Positions 50,344-59,884 of a stretch of DNA of 64,000 nt are shown here, piece by piece. The translations under genes and the position numbers were made by a program. The notes beneath the pieces were generated by a model. It was given only the letters and a program-made list of their open reading frames with translations, ran no database searches and was not told the DNA's origin. Each line of letters opens with the position of its first letter. Within the stretch, counting starts at the first letter, position 1. The stretch comes from Verrucomicrobiota bacterium (GTDB taxonomy: Bacteria > Verrucomicrobiota > Verrucomicrobiia > Limisphaerales > DSYF01), in contig JALOTZ010000019.1 in NCBI GenBank assembly GCA_025457615.1, positions 1-64,000 on the forward strand, written 5' to 3'.

Positions 50344-51495
50344 TCAGGAGTTGCGGCACTCGCGGTAGAGTTGGTTGAGTTCGCGCGCGGCAGCGGAGGG
50401 TTTACATTTCCCGCTCATTGCGTCGTGAGCGACAGGCGTTCCAAGATCTTGGAACTTCATATAGCCCGGAAACTTGGGCCGCAGCAGGGCTTCGTCGAGC
50501 GTCTGCAGGCTGTCGCGGAAAAAGCCGTGACTGGCGGCATTCACGGCGTCGTTGGTCCATGCCGCGCGGTAGCCGGGCTGGCCGCCGGATTCGAAATAGA
50601 CGCCCTTCTGCACATCCGGCGACGCCGAGAACATGGCGTAATCCATGCAGGCGCGCGGATGCTTGGTGTGCGCCGAAACCGCCACCCCGGCGCCGCCGAG
50701 TGTGGAACGCAGGCGCTTGCCGGCGAACTCCACCAATCCGCCCGCCTTGAGGGTGTGGCGGGCGTAGAGCGGACGGGAATAGTTCGAGTAACCGTAGGCA
50801 AAGGGGCAGTAACACGCGCGGCGGTCATCGTTCAGGGTCATCCATTCCGCAGTGCGAATCGGGTTCCGTTCGAGGCAGGCCGGATCGCACAGCGAAACGA
50901 GCTTGCGAAGCTCCTCCAGCGCGCCGGCCAGCACGTCGTCGGAAGCCATGCCATCCTCGCGGGTGAACGGAGCCTCGCCGAGCGCGGCGCAGAACATGTA
51001 GCTGTTCATCAACACATCGATGGGAAACGCGGCGACCGAGACAAACCCATCCCGGGCCAGTTCCAGCACGGCGTCCCAGGTGCGCGGCAGGGAAATGCCG
51101 TATCGCTCGACCAGATCCGGCCGCCAGGTGGCGATCGGCGTGGCGGCATCCGTCGCCAGCGTCCATTGTTTGCCATCGAAGCGGTAGCTCTCATGCGATG
51201 CGCCGACCGAGTTGGCTGCCTGGTCCGCGAGGAACTCCGCCGGGAGCCAGTCCTCGAAGGGCAACAGCAATCCCTCCGTGGCGGCCAGCGCGGTGTGCGG
51301 ATGGTCCATCACGATGAGATCGAAGTTCGCCGCCAGTTCGGCCATCGAGGCATCGGCGAAGGCCTGCAGCGACCGCTTCTCCCACTGGATGGAAACGCCC
51401 GGATTCAATTCCTCGAACCGTTGCGCCGTGGCCACCATGGGCACAAATCCCCGCGTGTGGTTCCACGCGATGCCGCGTAAAATGATCTGACTCAT
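50344..51495 (-). CDS. extracellular solute-binding-like protein lacking a signal peptide
   Basis: [85 protein letters not shown] resembles sugar-ABC substrate-binding proteins. Confidence 0.85.
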   Translation of the reverse strand: MSQIILRGIAWNHTRGFVPMVATAQRFEELNPGVSIQWEKRSLQAFADASMAELAANFDLIVMDHPHTALAATEGLLLPFEDWLPAEFLADQAANSVGASHESYRFDGKQWTLATDAATPIATWRPDLVERYGISLPRTWDAVLELARDGFVSVAAFPIDVLMNSYMFCAALGEAPFTREDGMASDDVLAGALEELRKLVSLCDPACLERNPIRTAEWMTLNDDRRACYCPFAYGYSNYSRPLYARHTLKAGGLVEFAGKRLRSTLGGAGVAVSAHTKHPRACMDYAMFSASPDVQKGVYFESGGQPGYRAAWTNDAVNAASHGFFRDSLQTLDEALLRPKFPGYMKFQDLGTPVAHDAMSGKCKPSAAARELNQLYRECRNS

Positions 51496-51500
51496 AGGCC

Positions 51501-52679
51501 CTAAATTGTGGGAGTTTGATGGATAAGTTTCCCGGCGACGCGCAGTTCGACCGGAACAAGGTATTCGCGCACGGTTTCAAGCCGGATGTCCATGCCCAGT
51601 CCCGGGCGATCCGGGATAGGGATTTCCCCATCCGGCGTCGGCTCGATTTTTTCGACGGTCAGGTTTCGGGCCAGCGCGCTGCTTTCGGTCGGATACTCGC
51701 AAAGCCGCGAGCTTTCCATGCCGGCGAATGGTTGCAGCGAGGCGCTGAGGGCCAGCGGCGTGGTAAACGTGTGGTTGACGTAGGTGACACCGCTCGCTTC
51801 GGCATGGCGTGCGACTTCATAGGCGGACGTCAGCCCGCCGATGCGGCCGGCGTCGATCTGGACGTAGCCCAGACCGCCGAAGTCCACCAGATTGCGGGCC
51901 ATGAAGGGTTCGTGCGCGCCTTCGCCACCGGCGGTGCGTAGCGGGGCACGCATCCGTCGCCCCAGTTCGTGGTAGGCATGCAAGGCGCCGGAAACAAACG
52001 GTTCCTCCAGCCAGAGCGCGCCGCATTCTTGGAGCACGGGCAGGCGTTTGGCGGCTTCCTCCACGTCCTCGCCCCAGATCGTGCCGGCATCCACCAGCAA
52101 GGCCACATCCGGTCCCAGCCCGGCCCGGGCGGCGCGCACATGCGCCTCGTCGGCCGCGAGGTGGGTGCCGAACGGCCCCCAGCCAAACTTCGCGGCGCGG
52201 AATCCCGCCGCGCGGACTTTCCGCGCTTTGTCTCCGGTTTCCACCGGCGTGTCGCCGAACAACTGGGAGGCGTAGGCGATCTTCGCAAAGGCGCGTTCCC
52301 AGCCCAACAGCTTCCACGCCGGCTCACCGCGTCGTTTGCCGAGCAAATCCCACAGTGCCATGTCCACGCCGGAGAGCGTGTGATCGGCCTGCAAAAGATC
52401 GAAACTGTTTCGCCTCACTTCGCCGGTCAGCGCACGGATGTCCGCCGGGGATTCGATCCGGCGGCCCAACACGGAATGGCTCACCGGCTTGCACGCGCTG
52501 TGCGACATCGGGCAGCACCACGCGGCAATCGACGCCAGCGGCGCGGCCTCGCATTCGCCCCAGCCGACAAGCCCGTTGTCCGCGATCACCCGCACCAGCA
52601 GGGCGTCCTGGCTGCCATCGCCGATGTCCCGGATGACCGGCATCGAGAGATAAAAGAAATCAACGGATTCGATTTTCAT
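51501..52679 (-). CDS. mandelate racemase / muconate lactonizing enzyme family protein (copy 2)
   Basis: LVGWGECEAAPL, DMALWDLLGKRRGEPAWKLLG, ALLVDAGTIWG, WLEEPFVSGALHAY, GYVQIDAGRIGGLTSAYEVA. Confidence 0.92.
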   Translation of the reverse strand: MKIESVDFFYLSMPVIRDIGDGSQDALLVRVIADNGLVGWGECEAAPLASIAAWCCPMSHSACKPVSHSVLGRRIESPADIRALTGEVRRNSFDLLQADHTLSGVDMALWDLLGKRRGEPAWKLLGWERAFAKIAYASQLFGDTPVETGDKARKVRAAGFRAAKFGWGPFGTHLAADEAHVRAARAGLGPDVALLVDAGTIWGEDVEEAAKRLPVLQECGALWLEEPFVSGALHAYHELGRRMRAPLRTAGGEGAHEPFMARNLVDFGGLGYVQIDAGRIGGLTSAYEVARHAEASGVTYVNHTFTTPLALSASLQPFAGMESSRLCEYPTESSALARNLTVEKIEPTPDGEIPIPDRPGLGMDIRLETVREYLVPVELRVAGKLIHQTPTI

Positions 52680-52685
52680 GGGAAA

Positions 52686-53591
52686 TCAGGCCGGCGTGAG
52701 AAATCGCGAGCAATGACGCGGGCAACCGATGACACCGGGGCGTGTGCGGTAGAGCGCCCCGCCCATCGGGCCGGAGGGATCGAACGCGGGCGGCTGATCC
52801 TCGCTCGGCCAGTATTCGCCGGCGCTGGTGATGTAGAGATCCGCGAGATCCTTTCCGCCAAACATCACGCTGCTGACCTGCTGCACGGGGACGCGAAGCC
52901 GTCGCTCGACCTTGCCATCGGGATCGTAGCGGACGACCTCGCCGGCATACCATTGCGCGCTCCACACGAAGCCTTTCGCATCCACGGTCAGGCCATCCGG
53001 CAACCCCTCACCGCGCGGCACATCCACAAACACCCGCCGGTTTTTCAGAATGCCCGAGGCGGCGTCCACGTCGTAGGCGTAAATCTTGCGGTCCATCGTG
53101 TCGGTGAAATACAGCCTGCCGCCGTCGGGGCTGAACCCCAGGCCGTTGGAAAGCAGGATCCCCTCGTCGAGAACCTCGACCGCTGCGTCCGGCCGGATGA
53201 GATAGAGTTTCCCGCGTTTCTCCATGCCGTCCGCGCCCCAGTAAAAGGTGCCGCCATAGACATTGCCACGAGCGTCCACCGTGATGTCGTTGAAAACGAG
53301 CGCCTCTCCGTCGTGTTCGGCACACACGGTTTGCAGGTCCGTCCCGCTTTTCCAGAGCACAAGGCCCTTGCTGCCGGCGAGCAACAGCCGACCGTCGCCG
53401 TTGAGCGCCAGGCCGCACACCGGAAGCCCGTCCGCAAGACGCGCGGATTTTCCGGTCGCCGGGTCGTATTCGAAAATTCCGCCCGTGACGTTGTCCACCC
53501 ACAGCAGGCGCCCTCGTGCGGCATCCCACAGCGGCGATTCCCCGTTGCGGTTTTTTTCGTCGGCTACGGTTTGGATGGCTGGTGCGGTCAT
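52686..53591 (-). CDS. SMP-30/gluconolactonase/LRE family protein
   Basis: GESPLWDAARGRLLWVDNVTGGIFEYD...FNDITVDARGNVYGGT...SNGLGFSPDGGRLYFTDTMDRKIYAYDVD. Confidence 0.94.
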   Translation of the reverse strand: MTAPAIQTVADEKNRNGESPLWDAARGRLLWVDNVTGGIFEYDPATGKSARLADGLPVCGLALNGDGRLLLAGSKGLVLWKSGTDLQTVCAEHDGEALVFNDITVDARGNVYGGTFYWGADGMEKRGKLYLIRPDAAVEVLDEGILLSNGLGFSPDGGRLYFTDTMDRKIYAYDVDAASGILKNRRVFVDVPRGEGLPDGLTVDAKGFVWSAQWYAGEVVRYDPDGKVERRLRVPVQQVSSVMFGGKDLADLYITSAGEYWPSEDQPPAFDPSGPMGGALYRTRPGVIGCPRHCSRFLTPA

Positions 53592-53600
53592 GGTTGTCTG

Positions 53601-54740
53601 CTATTTTGGAAACCGGTGGGCGTTCACGAAGTCCCAGTCCAGGGTGACGCCGAGGCCGGGCGCGGTCGGAACGGCCACGCAACCGTCGGTCTCCACCGGC
53701 AGGCGTTCCCGCGTGGTCTGCCAGCGCAACGGCGACTTGCTGGTGGAAAACTCGAGGATTTCCTCCTTCTCCTGCGCGGCGAGGAAGTGGAGGTTCGCGG
53801 CGATTTCGATGTTCGTCTTGTAGCCGTGGGTGATGACGCGTTTTCCGCGTCCGAAGGCGGCGGCGGCGAGGCGTTGGATCCCGGTGAATCCGCCGACCAT
53901 TGTAATGTCCGGCTGGCAGATGTCGGCGGCACCGGCGTCCATGAACGCGATGAATTCGTCCACATGCGTGAGGCCCAGATCGCCGACGCCGAGAGCGATC
54001 CCGTGTCCGGCCATCTCGCGGTGCCCGGCAAGATCGTCGAGCGGCAGCGGTGCCTCCAGGAACCACAGGCCGATCTCCTTGTAGAATGGATAAAGACTCA
54101 GCCCCTCGGCCACGGTGCGGTAGGCAAGCGCGGCGTCCACGATGAGCCGCGCATCCGGCCCGGCCTCCGTGCGTCCCGCCCGCAGCAGTCCGCCGGTCAG
54201 TTTCAAATCGTCAAACCACCAGGGATCGGCCACCAGCTTGAAGTTGCGCAGGTTCATCGCCTGCGCCTCGCGGACCTGACGCCTCACGCCGTCGGGGGTG
54301 CGCTCTAACGGATAGATCGTCCCGTAGGCGGCCAGGCGGTCGCGCTTTTTGCCGCCAAGCAGGGCGTGCACCGGCTGGCCGAGCGCCTGGCCGTGCAGGT
54401 CCCACAGCGCGAGGTCCACCCCGCCGAGCGCGTGCATCACGATGCCGCGGCGCCCGACATAGTCGGTGGCCTCATAAACTTTCCGCCACAGCCGCGCCGG
54501 GTCGTCGAGGGTTTCGCCCACCAGCAGTTCGCGCAGGCACATCGCATGGTTGTGCGAAGAAGGCCCGTTCACCAGTGCGACAATGGCCGGAGAAAACGAT
54601 TCGACCTCGCCGATGCCCTGTCGCCCGTCATCGGTCGTCACGACGATCAGGCAGTCGTCGTATGACCCATCAAAGAGTCCGATGTTGGGGTCTTCGATTC
54701 GGAGATGAATCGCTTGGATGTCCGTGATTTTCATAGTCAT
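53601..54740 (-). CDS. mandelate racemase / muconate lactonizing enzyme family protein (copy 3)
   Basis: GGVDLALWDLHGQALGQPVHALLGGKKRDRLAAY...RLIVDAALAYRTVAEG...WFLEAPLPLDDL...ADICQPDITMVGGFTGIQR; start trimmed to MTMKITDIQ. Confidence 0.92.
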   Translation of the reverse strand: MTMKITDIQAIHLRIEDPNIGLFDGSYDDCLIVVTTDDGRQGIGEVESFSPAIVALVNGPSSHNHAMCLRELLVGETLDDPARLWRKVYEATDYVGRRGIVMHALGGVDLALWDLHGQALGQPVHALLGGKKRDRLAAYGTIYPLERTPDGVRRQVREAQAMNLRNFKLVADPWWFDDLKLTGGLLRAGRTEAGPDARLIVDAALAYRTVAEGLSLYPFYKEIGLWFLEAPLPLDDLAGHREMAGHGIALGVGDLGLTHVDEFIAFMDAGAADICQPDITMVGGFTGIQRLAAAAFGRGKRVITHGYKTNIEIAANLHFLAAQEKEEILEFSTSKSPLRWQTTRERLPVETDGCVAVPTAPGLGVTLDWDFVNAHRFPK

Positions 54741-55495
54741 TAAAACGTGATCGTCAGTCCGCCGTCCACGGTGAGCACCTGGCCGGTGAGATAGGTGGCG
54801 TCGGGACCGGCGAGGAAGGCGGCGACTCCGGCGATTTCCTCCGGCTTGCCCGGACGGCGCAGGGCGAGATGGCCGCCGGTGACGTAGTTGGATTTGAACC
54901 ACTCGGATTCCAGTTCGTTGACGCCGTTGACGACGCTCATCGGGGTTTCGATGAAGCCGGGGGCGATGGCATTGACGAGGATGCCGTCCTTCGCGAGTTC
55001 GAGCGCCAGCCCGCGACAGAACGAATTGATCGCCGCCTTGGCCATCGCATAGGCGCTGGCATTCGGTTCGGCCCGTTCGCCGTGGATCGAGGTGATGTGG
55101 ATCACGCGTCCGCCGGCAGACATCAGGGGCACGGCGAGACGGGTCATCAGCACCGCGCCATTGACCATGGTGTCGAATGGTCTGCGCCACTCGTCGAGTG
55201 GCGACGCCACGACGGCCGACGGTTGGAACGCCCCGGCAGAATTGACCAAGGCATCAAGGCGGCCCCAGCGCTCATGGAGTTGGTCGCGCAGGGCGGCGGC
55301 AACGGCCGGATCGCTGTAATCGCCGGCGCAGACGAGATGATCGCCCGCAGGAAGTTGTTCCAGCAATTCGCGCAGCGAATCCTGGCGCCGGGCGTTGAGG
55401 CAGACCTCCCAACCGTCCTTGGCGAAGCGGTGGGCGGTGGCGCGGCCAATGCCTGACGATGCCCCGGTGATGAGGACTTTCTTGCGGGATTTCAT
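54740..55495 (-). CDS. SDR family oxidoreductase
   Basis: MKSRKKVLITGASSGIGRATAHRFAKDGWEVCLNAR...SAYAMAKAAINSFCRGLALELAKDGILVNAIAPGFIETPM...TGQVLTVDGGLTITF; start trimmed. Confidence 0.94.
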   Translation of the reverse strand: MKSRKKVLITGASSGIGRATAHRFAKDGWEVCLNARRQDSLRELLEQLPAGDHLVCAGDYSDPAVAAALRDQLHERWGRLDALVNSAGAFQPSAVVASPLDEWRRPFDTMVNGAVLMTRLAVPLMSAGGRVIHITSIHGERAEPNASAYAMAKAAINSFCRGLALELAKDGILVNAIAPGFIETPMSVVNGVNELESEWFKSNYVTGGHLALRRPGKPEEIAGVAAFLAGPDATYLTGQVLTVDGGLTITF

Positions 55496-56418
55496 GGGTT
55501 GGAATTTCTGCAGGCATGGATGGCCACGCGGGTTTCGAGCGATTGGCCGGGCGCGAGCACCGTGCACTGGCCGAGTCCGTCCGCCTGGTTGACCGAGATG
55601 GGCATGGAAGTGCAGGGCTCGAGGATGGCCGTGAAGTGCCCGTCGAATCCGCCATACGAGGCGAACAACCAGGCGTAGGGAAAAACCTTCGTGTCGAATT
55701 CGCAGCGGAATTCCAACCCGGTGCCCGGACGCCGCCATGCCATGCGACCGGCCTCCAGACCGGACAGATAAAAGAAATCGCACTGGTCCCCCGGCTTCGG
55801 AATGACGTTGGCCGCCTGTCCCTGGATCTGCGGCCAGGCGAAGCGTTCGAGTGTGGAAAAGCGCGACCAGGCGAGGTCGGCCACCTGACCGTGGCGCGCC
55901 GGGCATTCGATCACATCCCCCGGCTCGATGGCCAGCGCGGCGTGTAGCTTCCACATGAAATGCCGCGTTTGCCCCGTGGGATTAGCGATCCGGTAGTGCA
56001 GTTCAATACACGGCGAATCCGCGGCCAGGGCCACCCGCTTTTCGTAGCGCAGGCCGGTGAGCGGCAACGTGCTGCGAAGCAGCAGGGCGCCGTCTTCCTT
56101 CGTGCAATCCAGCGCGGTCGTCCACAACTCGCCATGGTCCGGGCACTCCACGCCATCAATACACTCGGGGATGTCATTCGGCAGCAACTCGTCGATGCCG
56201 CCGAAGAAATTGGGATCGTAGGCGGAGCCCGGTGGCATCGCCTGCAAAGCAACCCGGGAGTTCCGCCAGAGGAATTCGTGTCCGGTCCTCTTCTCGATGA
56301 GACTGACCACGCGCCCGCCGATGGCGGGCGCGATATCGACCCGCAAATGTTCGGACTCGATCCGCGTGAGGCGGATGCCGCCGAGTTCCAGCGTGCTCGG
56401 TTGGAAGGTCATGAGCAT
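55492..56418 (-). CDS. aldose 1-epimerase-like protein
   Basis: IESEHLRVDIAPAIGGRVVSLIEKRTGHEFLWRN...FFGGIDELLPNDIPE...TAILEPCTSMPISV. Confidence 0.85.
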   Translation of the reverse strand: MLMTFQPSTLELGGIRLTRIESEHLRVDIAPAIGGRVVSLIEKRTGHEFLWRNSRVALQAMPPGSAYDPNFFGGIDELLPNDIPECIDGVECPDHGELWTTALDCTKEDGALLLRSTLPLTGLRYEKRVALAADSPCIELHYRIANPTGQTRHFMWKLHAALAIEPGDVIECPARHGQVADLAWSRFSTLERFAWPQIQGQAANVIPKPGDQCDFFYLSGLEAGRMAWRRPGTGLEFRCEFDTKVFPYAWLFASYGGFDGHFTAILEPCTSMPISVNQADGLGQCTVLAPGQSLETRVAIHACRNSNP

Positions 56419-57618
56419 TCAAGGCGAAGGCGGTAAAGCGGGCGCAAGGACGTGGACAGGCACGGACTCCGGGGCGCAAACGACCGGACGCCCCTCGTCT
56501 GGGGCCGTCCGGATTGTTGGCTCGCCTGCGCCGCAAGCGGTGACGTCCGAGTCACGCCGCGCCTCCCCCAAGACCTCCAGCAGGAGGGGAATCCGTTCGC
56601 GCCAGTTTGGGGGCAGATCTTCGGAGATTTCAAAAGCAAACGCCCGCGGCCCGGCGCGGCGCAGCTTGTCCGCGACAGCCTCGCGAAAATCCGCCTCGGG
56701 TTTGGCGTAGAGGCCCACATTCACATTGCCCCACAGCACCTTGTCCGGCCAGGCGGCGCGGCACTCCTCGTAGCGCATGTCGCCCTCGGGCGGCTCGGTG
56801 AGGGACTCGACCATGTGGAAGGGAGCCGCGGCAATCTGGTCGGCGATGAGGGAGAGCGCGCCGTCGTAGTGGACCATCACGCGCTTGCCTCCCGCCTCGA
56901 GGATGGGCACCCCCTCGCGATAAACCGGGAGGAGCAGTTCGGCGTAACGCGCGGGGCCGAGCATGCCGATGGTGAGGTTCTCCAGCCACTTCACGTAGCG
57001 GCCGGGTGCCGCCGCGAGGAGTTTCTGCTCGGCGATAAACTGCGTTTTCAGCGCCGCGCAAAGTTCGTGGAGTTCCTCGACCTCCGAGGCCAGATCCATG
57101 CAGAACTGCTCGGTGCCCGCAAGGTCCACGTTGATTTTCATCGCGGGCGTGCGGTGGGTCCAGTTGCCCGCGCCGGTGAGCAGGACCACCCCGCGGTCGC
57201 CGACGGCGGCTTCGGCCTCGTGGCAACGGTTGGGACGCGGGACGAGTTCGGTGTTGTCCACGATCCACTTCCAGGTCGTGTAGTCTGCGGGCTCCTTGAT
57301 CCATTCCTCGTCATGCCAGCCATTGCGCGTAACCTTGCGCACGGTGCCGACCGGCGTGCGCTTGGTGTGGAGGCAAAGCACGTCGGCACCCTCGCGGCGC
57401 TCTTCGATGCTTGTCTCGACCCCGTGCTCGATCGCCTCAACGGCCTCGCAGTGATGAGTGACCAGCAGGCCGCGATCAAACAACTCCCGCCACTCGGGCC
57501 GGTCCATGGCGACGCGCAGGCCGGTGGATGTCGTGGCGCCGAGATTCCAGTCGTAGATGCTCAGCGGGGTGCGCTTTGGCGAGCCGCCTTCAAGAACGGT
57601 GACAAGGCTTTGCTTCAT
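56419..57618 (-). CDS. uroporphyrinogen decarboxylase (URO-D) family protein, copy A
   Basis: MKQSLVTVLEGGSPKRTPLSIYDWNLG...LPVYREGVPILEAGGKRVMVHYDGALSLIADQIAAAPFHMVESLTEPPEGDM. Confidence 0.85.
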   Translation of the reverse strand: MKQSLVTVLEGGSPKRTPLSIYDWNLGATTSTGLRVAMDRPEWRELFDRGLLVTHHCEAVEAIEHGVETSIEERREGADVLCLHTKRTPVGTVRKVTRNGWHDEEWIKEPADYTTWKWIVDNTELVPRPNRCHEAEAAVGDRGVVLLTGAGNWTHRTPAMKINVDLAGTEQFCMDLASEVEELHELCAALKTQFIAEQKLLAAAPGRYVKWLENLTIGMLGPARYAELLLPVYREGVPILEAGGKRVMVHYDGALSLIADQIAAAPFHMVESLTEPPEGDMRYEECRAAWPDKVLWGNVNVGLYAKPEADFREAVADKLRRAGPRAFAFEISEDLPPNWRERIPLLLEVLGEARRDSDVTACGAGEPTIRTAPDEGRPVVCAPESVPVHVLAPALPPSP

Positions 57619-57627
57619 GTCTCGGGA

Positions 57628-58725
57628 TCATTGACCCGCTCCGAATCCGGCGATCATCGCGCGGGCTTCATCCATTTCCTGCGGAGGCACCTTGCCATAC
57701 ATCATGATGCCCGAGGCGTCGCCGAGCTGATCGGCCAGCACTTCCAGCGAGCGCCAGCCCAGTGGATCCTGGTCGGTGAAAAACTGGATGCGTTTTCCGG
57801 CGGCACGGATTTTCCGATAGACGTCCGGCCACTTGGTCACGGGCGGCTGTCCGGCACCCGGCACCCACTGGATGCCTTTCAGTTCCGGGATCTCCAACAA
57901 CGCGTCGAGATGTTTCAAGGCGCCGGGGCCGTCGAGATGGAAGAACGCGTTTCCAAGCCGGCGGCAGGTCGCCGTGATCTCGGGCAGCGCAAACCGCCGG
58001 AAGGCGTCCGTGCCGATCATGAACGAAAAATCGCACTGCAAAATGTAATAGGGCGTCTCCGAGTAAAGCGGCGTCCAGGCCGTGTAGCCGGGGTGCCCCT
58101 GTTGAATGATCGCGCTGATTTCCCCGAAATACTTCCACCACATGTCATGGGCCCGCCGGACGAGGCGCTCGACCTCTTCCGGCGCATCATAGAGGTCCAT
58201 CGCCAGATTGCCGGGTTCGCGGAACGTGGCCACGATGTCGAGGTTGCCGCCGAGATCGGTCATGGACAATTGAACGAGGGCCCCGAAGCGGTCCGCCGCC
58301 GTGCGATAGATTTCGCACACCCGCCGGAACCAGCGGTTGTCGGGGTCGAACTCCATCCTGATCTCGCCCGGTTCGTTGCGCTCCGGCGGCTTGAACCAAA
58401 CCGTCCCCTCGCCGTTCACCAGCTCCAGCCCCATGAAGGCGGCGACCACGCCGGGGCCGAAATTTGGAAGCACCCAGGGAAACGAATCGCCAAGAAACCA
58501 CCGGCCTTCGAGATCGTAAAGCCAGACATCGACAATCTGATCCGGGCTGACGGCATTGTCATAAAAACTCGCGAAGGCATGCAGCGGCAGCACGGGCATC
58601 GGGCGGCCCGGATCGCGGCCATCCGCCGTGAGGTGGATCAGCGGCCTGGTGGATTTCCCGCTCCACCAATCGCGGTGCGCCTCCTCCACAGCCTTCCAAC
58701 GGGTTTGGTCGAAATCAATGTTCAT
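57628..58725 (-). CDS. URO-D family protein, copy B
   Basis: FALPEITATCRRLGNAFFHLDGPGALKHLDALLEIPELKGIQWVPGAGQPPVTKWPDVYRKIRAAGKRIQFF; start trimmed to MNIDFDQTRW. Confidence 0.85.
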   Translation of the reverse strand: MNIDFDQTRWKAVEEAHRDWWSGKSTRPLIHLTADGRDPGRPMPVLPLHAFASFYDNAVSPDQIVDVWLYDLEGRWFLGDSFPWVLPNFGPGVVAAFMGLELVNGEGTVWFKPPERNEPGEIRMEFDPDNRWFRRVCEIYRTAADRFGALVQLSMTDLGGNLDIVATFREPGNLAMDLYDAPEEVERLVRRAHDMWWKYFGEISAIIQQGHPGYTAWTPLYSETPYYILQCDFSFMIGTDAFRRFALPEITATCRRLGNAFFHLDGPGALKHLDALLEIPELKGIQWVPGAGQPPVTKWPDVYRKIRAAGKRIQFFTDQDPLGWRSLEVLADQLGDASGIMMYGKVPPQEMDEARAMIAGFGAGQ

Positions 58726-58738
58726 GGTGCGACGCGGG

Positions 58739-59782
58739 TCAGTGGATTTTTCCGGGCACGGGAAGGTGACGGCAACCTTCCTGCGCGTGGGCTTCCTCGA
58801 TGAAGGCGAGCATGTTTTCCAGCGGCACGTCGCCTTCCACCGCATGGGAGGGCGAGAAGACATAGCCGCCGGCCGCGCCGCGCGCGAGCAGGTCGCGCGA
58901 CTCCGCCCGCACCTCCGCGACTCCTTTGTGCGGCAGCGTGACTTGCGTGGACAACCCGCCCCAGAACGAAAGCCGTCCCCGGTAACGCTCGAGCAAACCG
59001 CGGATGTCCATCGCCTCGGGCTGGAAGGGATTGAAGAGGTTGAGACCGATGCCGGCGAGATCGTCGAACAATTCATCCACGTCGCCGCAGGAATGGATCA
59101 CCTGGAATTTTCCCGCTCCCCTCACCTCGCCATACATGCGTCGCAGTCGCGGATAGATGAATTTCTTCCAGGCGCCGTAGCCCATGATCAGGCCGGCCTG
59201 CTGGCCCCAGTCGTCGCCGAAATACACGGCGTCGATATCATGCTCCAGCGCCCGCTTCACGAGTTCGATGTTGTGGTCGGCGATCGTGTCGAGCAGGTGG
59301 TGCACGAATTCGGGGTTTTCGATGAAATCCGCGAGCAGATCCTCGAAGCCGCGCATCGACCACGCGCGCTCGAACAGCGAGAAATCCACCGGAAACAACC
59401 GGAAACAATCGGGCCGCCTGCTGATGGCGGCGTCGATGCCGCCGAAAATGCGCGGGTCGTCCGCCGCGGGCATGGCCAGCCCGTCGAGCGTGGGTTCCGG
59501 CAAGAGGCAGTTCTCGACGACTCCGATGTCCTTGTCCTGCGTGCGGTTCCAAATCACCCCGAAGCGGTCCTTCACCCGTCCGTCGCCCAAATCCTCCATG
59601 ATCCCCATCTGCCCGCCCACAGCCAGGATGTGACTGTGCAGGTGCGCGTCCAATGCGTCCGCCGCAACCCCGTAATGGGCGCACAAGGTCTCCGCCGCCT
59701 CCGAGGTGAACCAGAACGACCACGGAACGTAGGGCGGTTTCCCGCCGCGCAAAACGGTGCTCACCACTTCTCGTTTCGTCAT
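58739..59782 (-). CDS. URO-D family protein, copy C
   Basis: MTKREVVSTVLRGGKPPYVPWSFWF...VYFGDDWGQQAGLIMGYGAWKKFIYPRLRRMYGEVRGAGKFQVIHSCGDVDELFDDLAGIGLNLFNPFQPEAMDI; start trimmed. Confidence 0.92.
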   Translation of the reverse strand: MTKREVVSTVLRGGKPPYVPWSFWFTSEAAETLCAHYGVAADALDAHLHSHILAVGGQMGIMEDLGDGRVKDRFGVIWNRTQDKDIGVVENCLLPEPTLDGLAMPAADDPRIFGGIDAAISRRPDCFRLFPVDFSLFERAWSMRGFEDLLADFIENPEFVHHLLDTIADHNIELVKRALEHDIDAVYFGDDWGQQAGLIMGYGAWKKFIYPRLRRMYGEVRGAGKFQVIHSCGDVDELFDDLAGIGLNLFNPFQPEAMDIRGLLERYRGRLSFWGGLSTQVTLPHKGVAEVRAESRDLLARGAAGGYVFSPSHAVEGDVPLENMLAFIEEAHAQEGCRHLPVPGKIH

Positions 59783-59884
59783 AGCCAAATCATTCTCGCT
59801 GCGATGCGGAGCGCGCGCCCACTCCCCCCTCCGCTTGTGTGAAGCGTTGCTTCCGCTTCCCCCACGGTCCAATACCCGTCCTTT

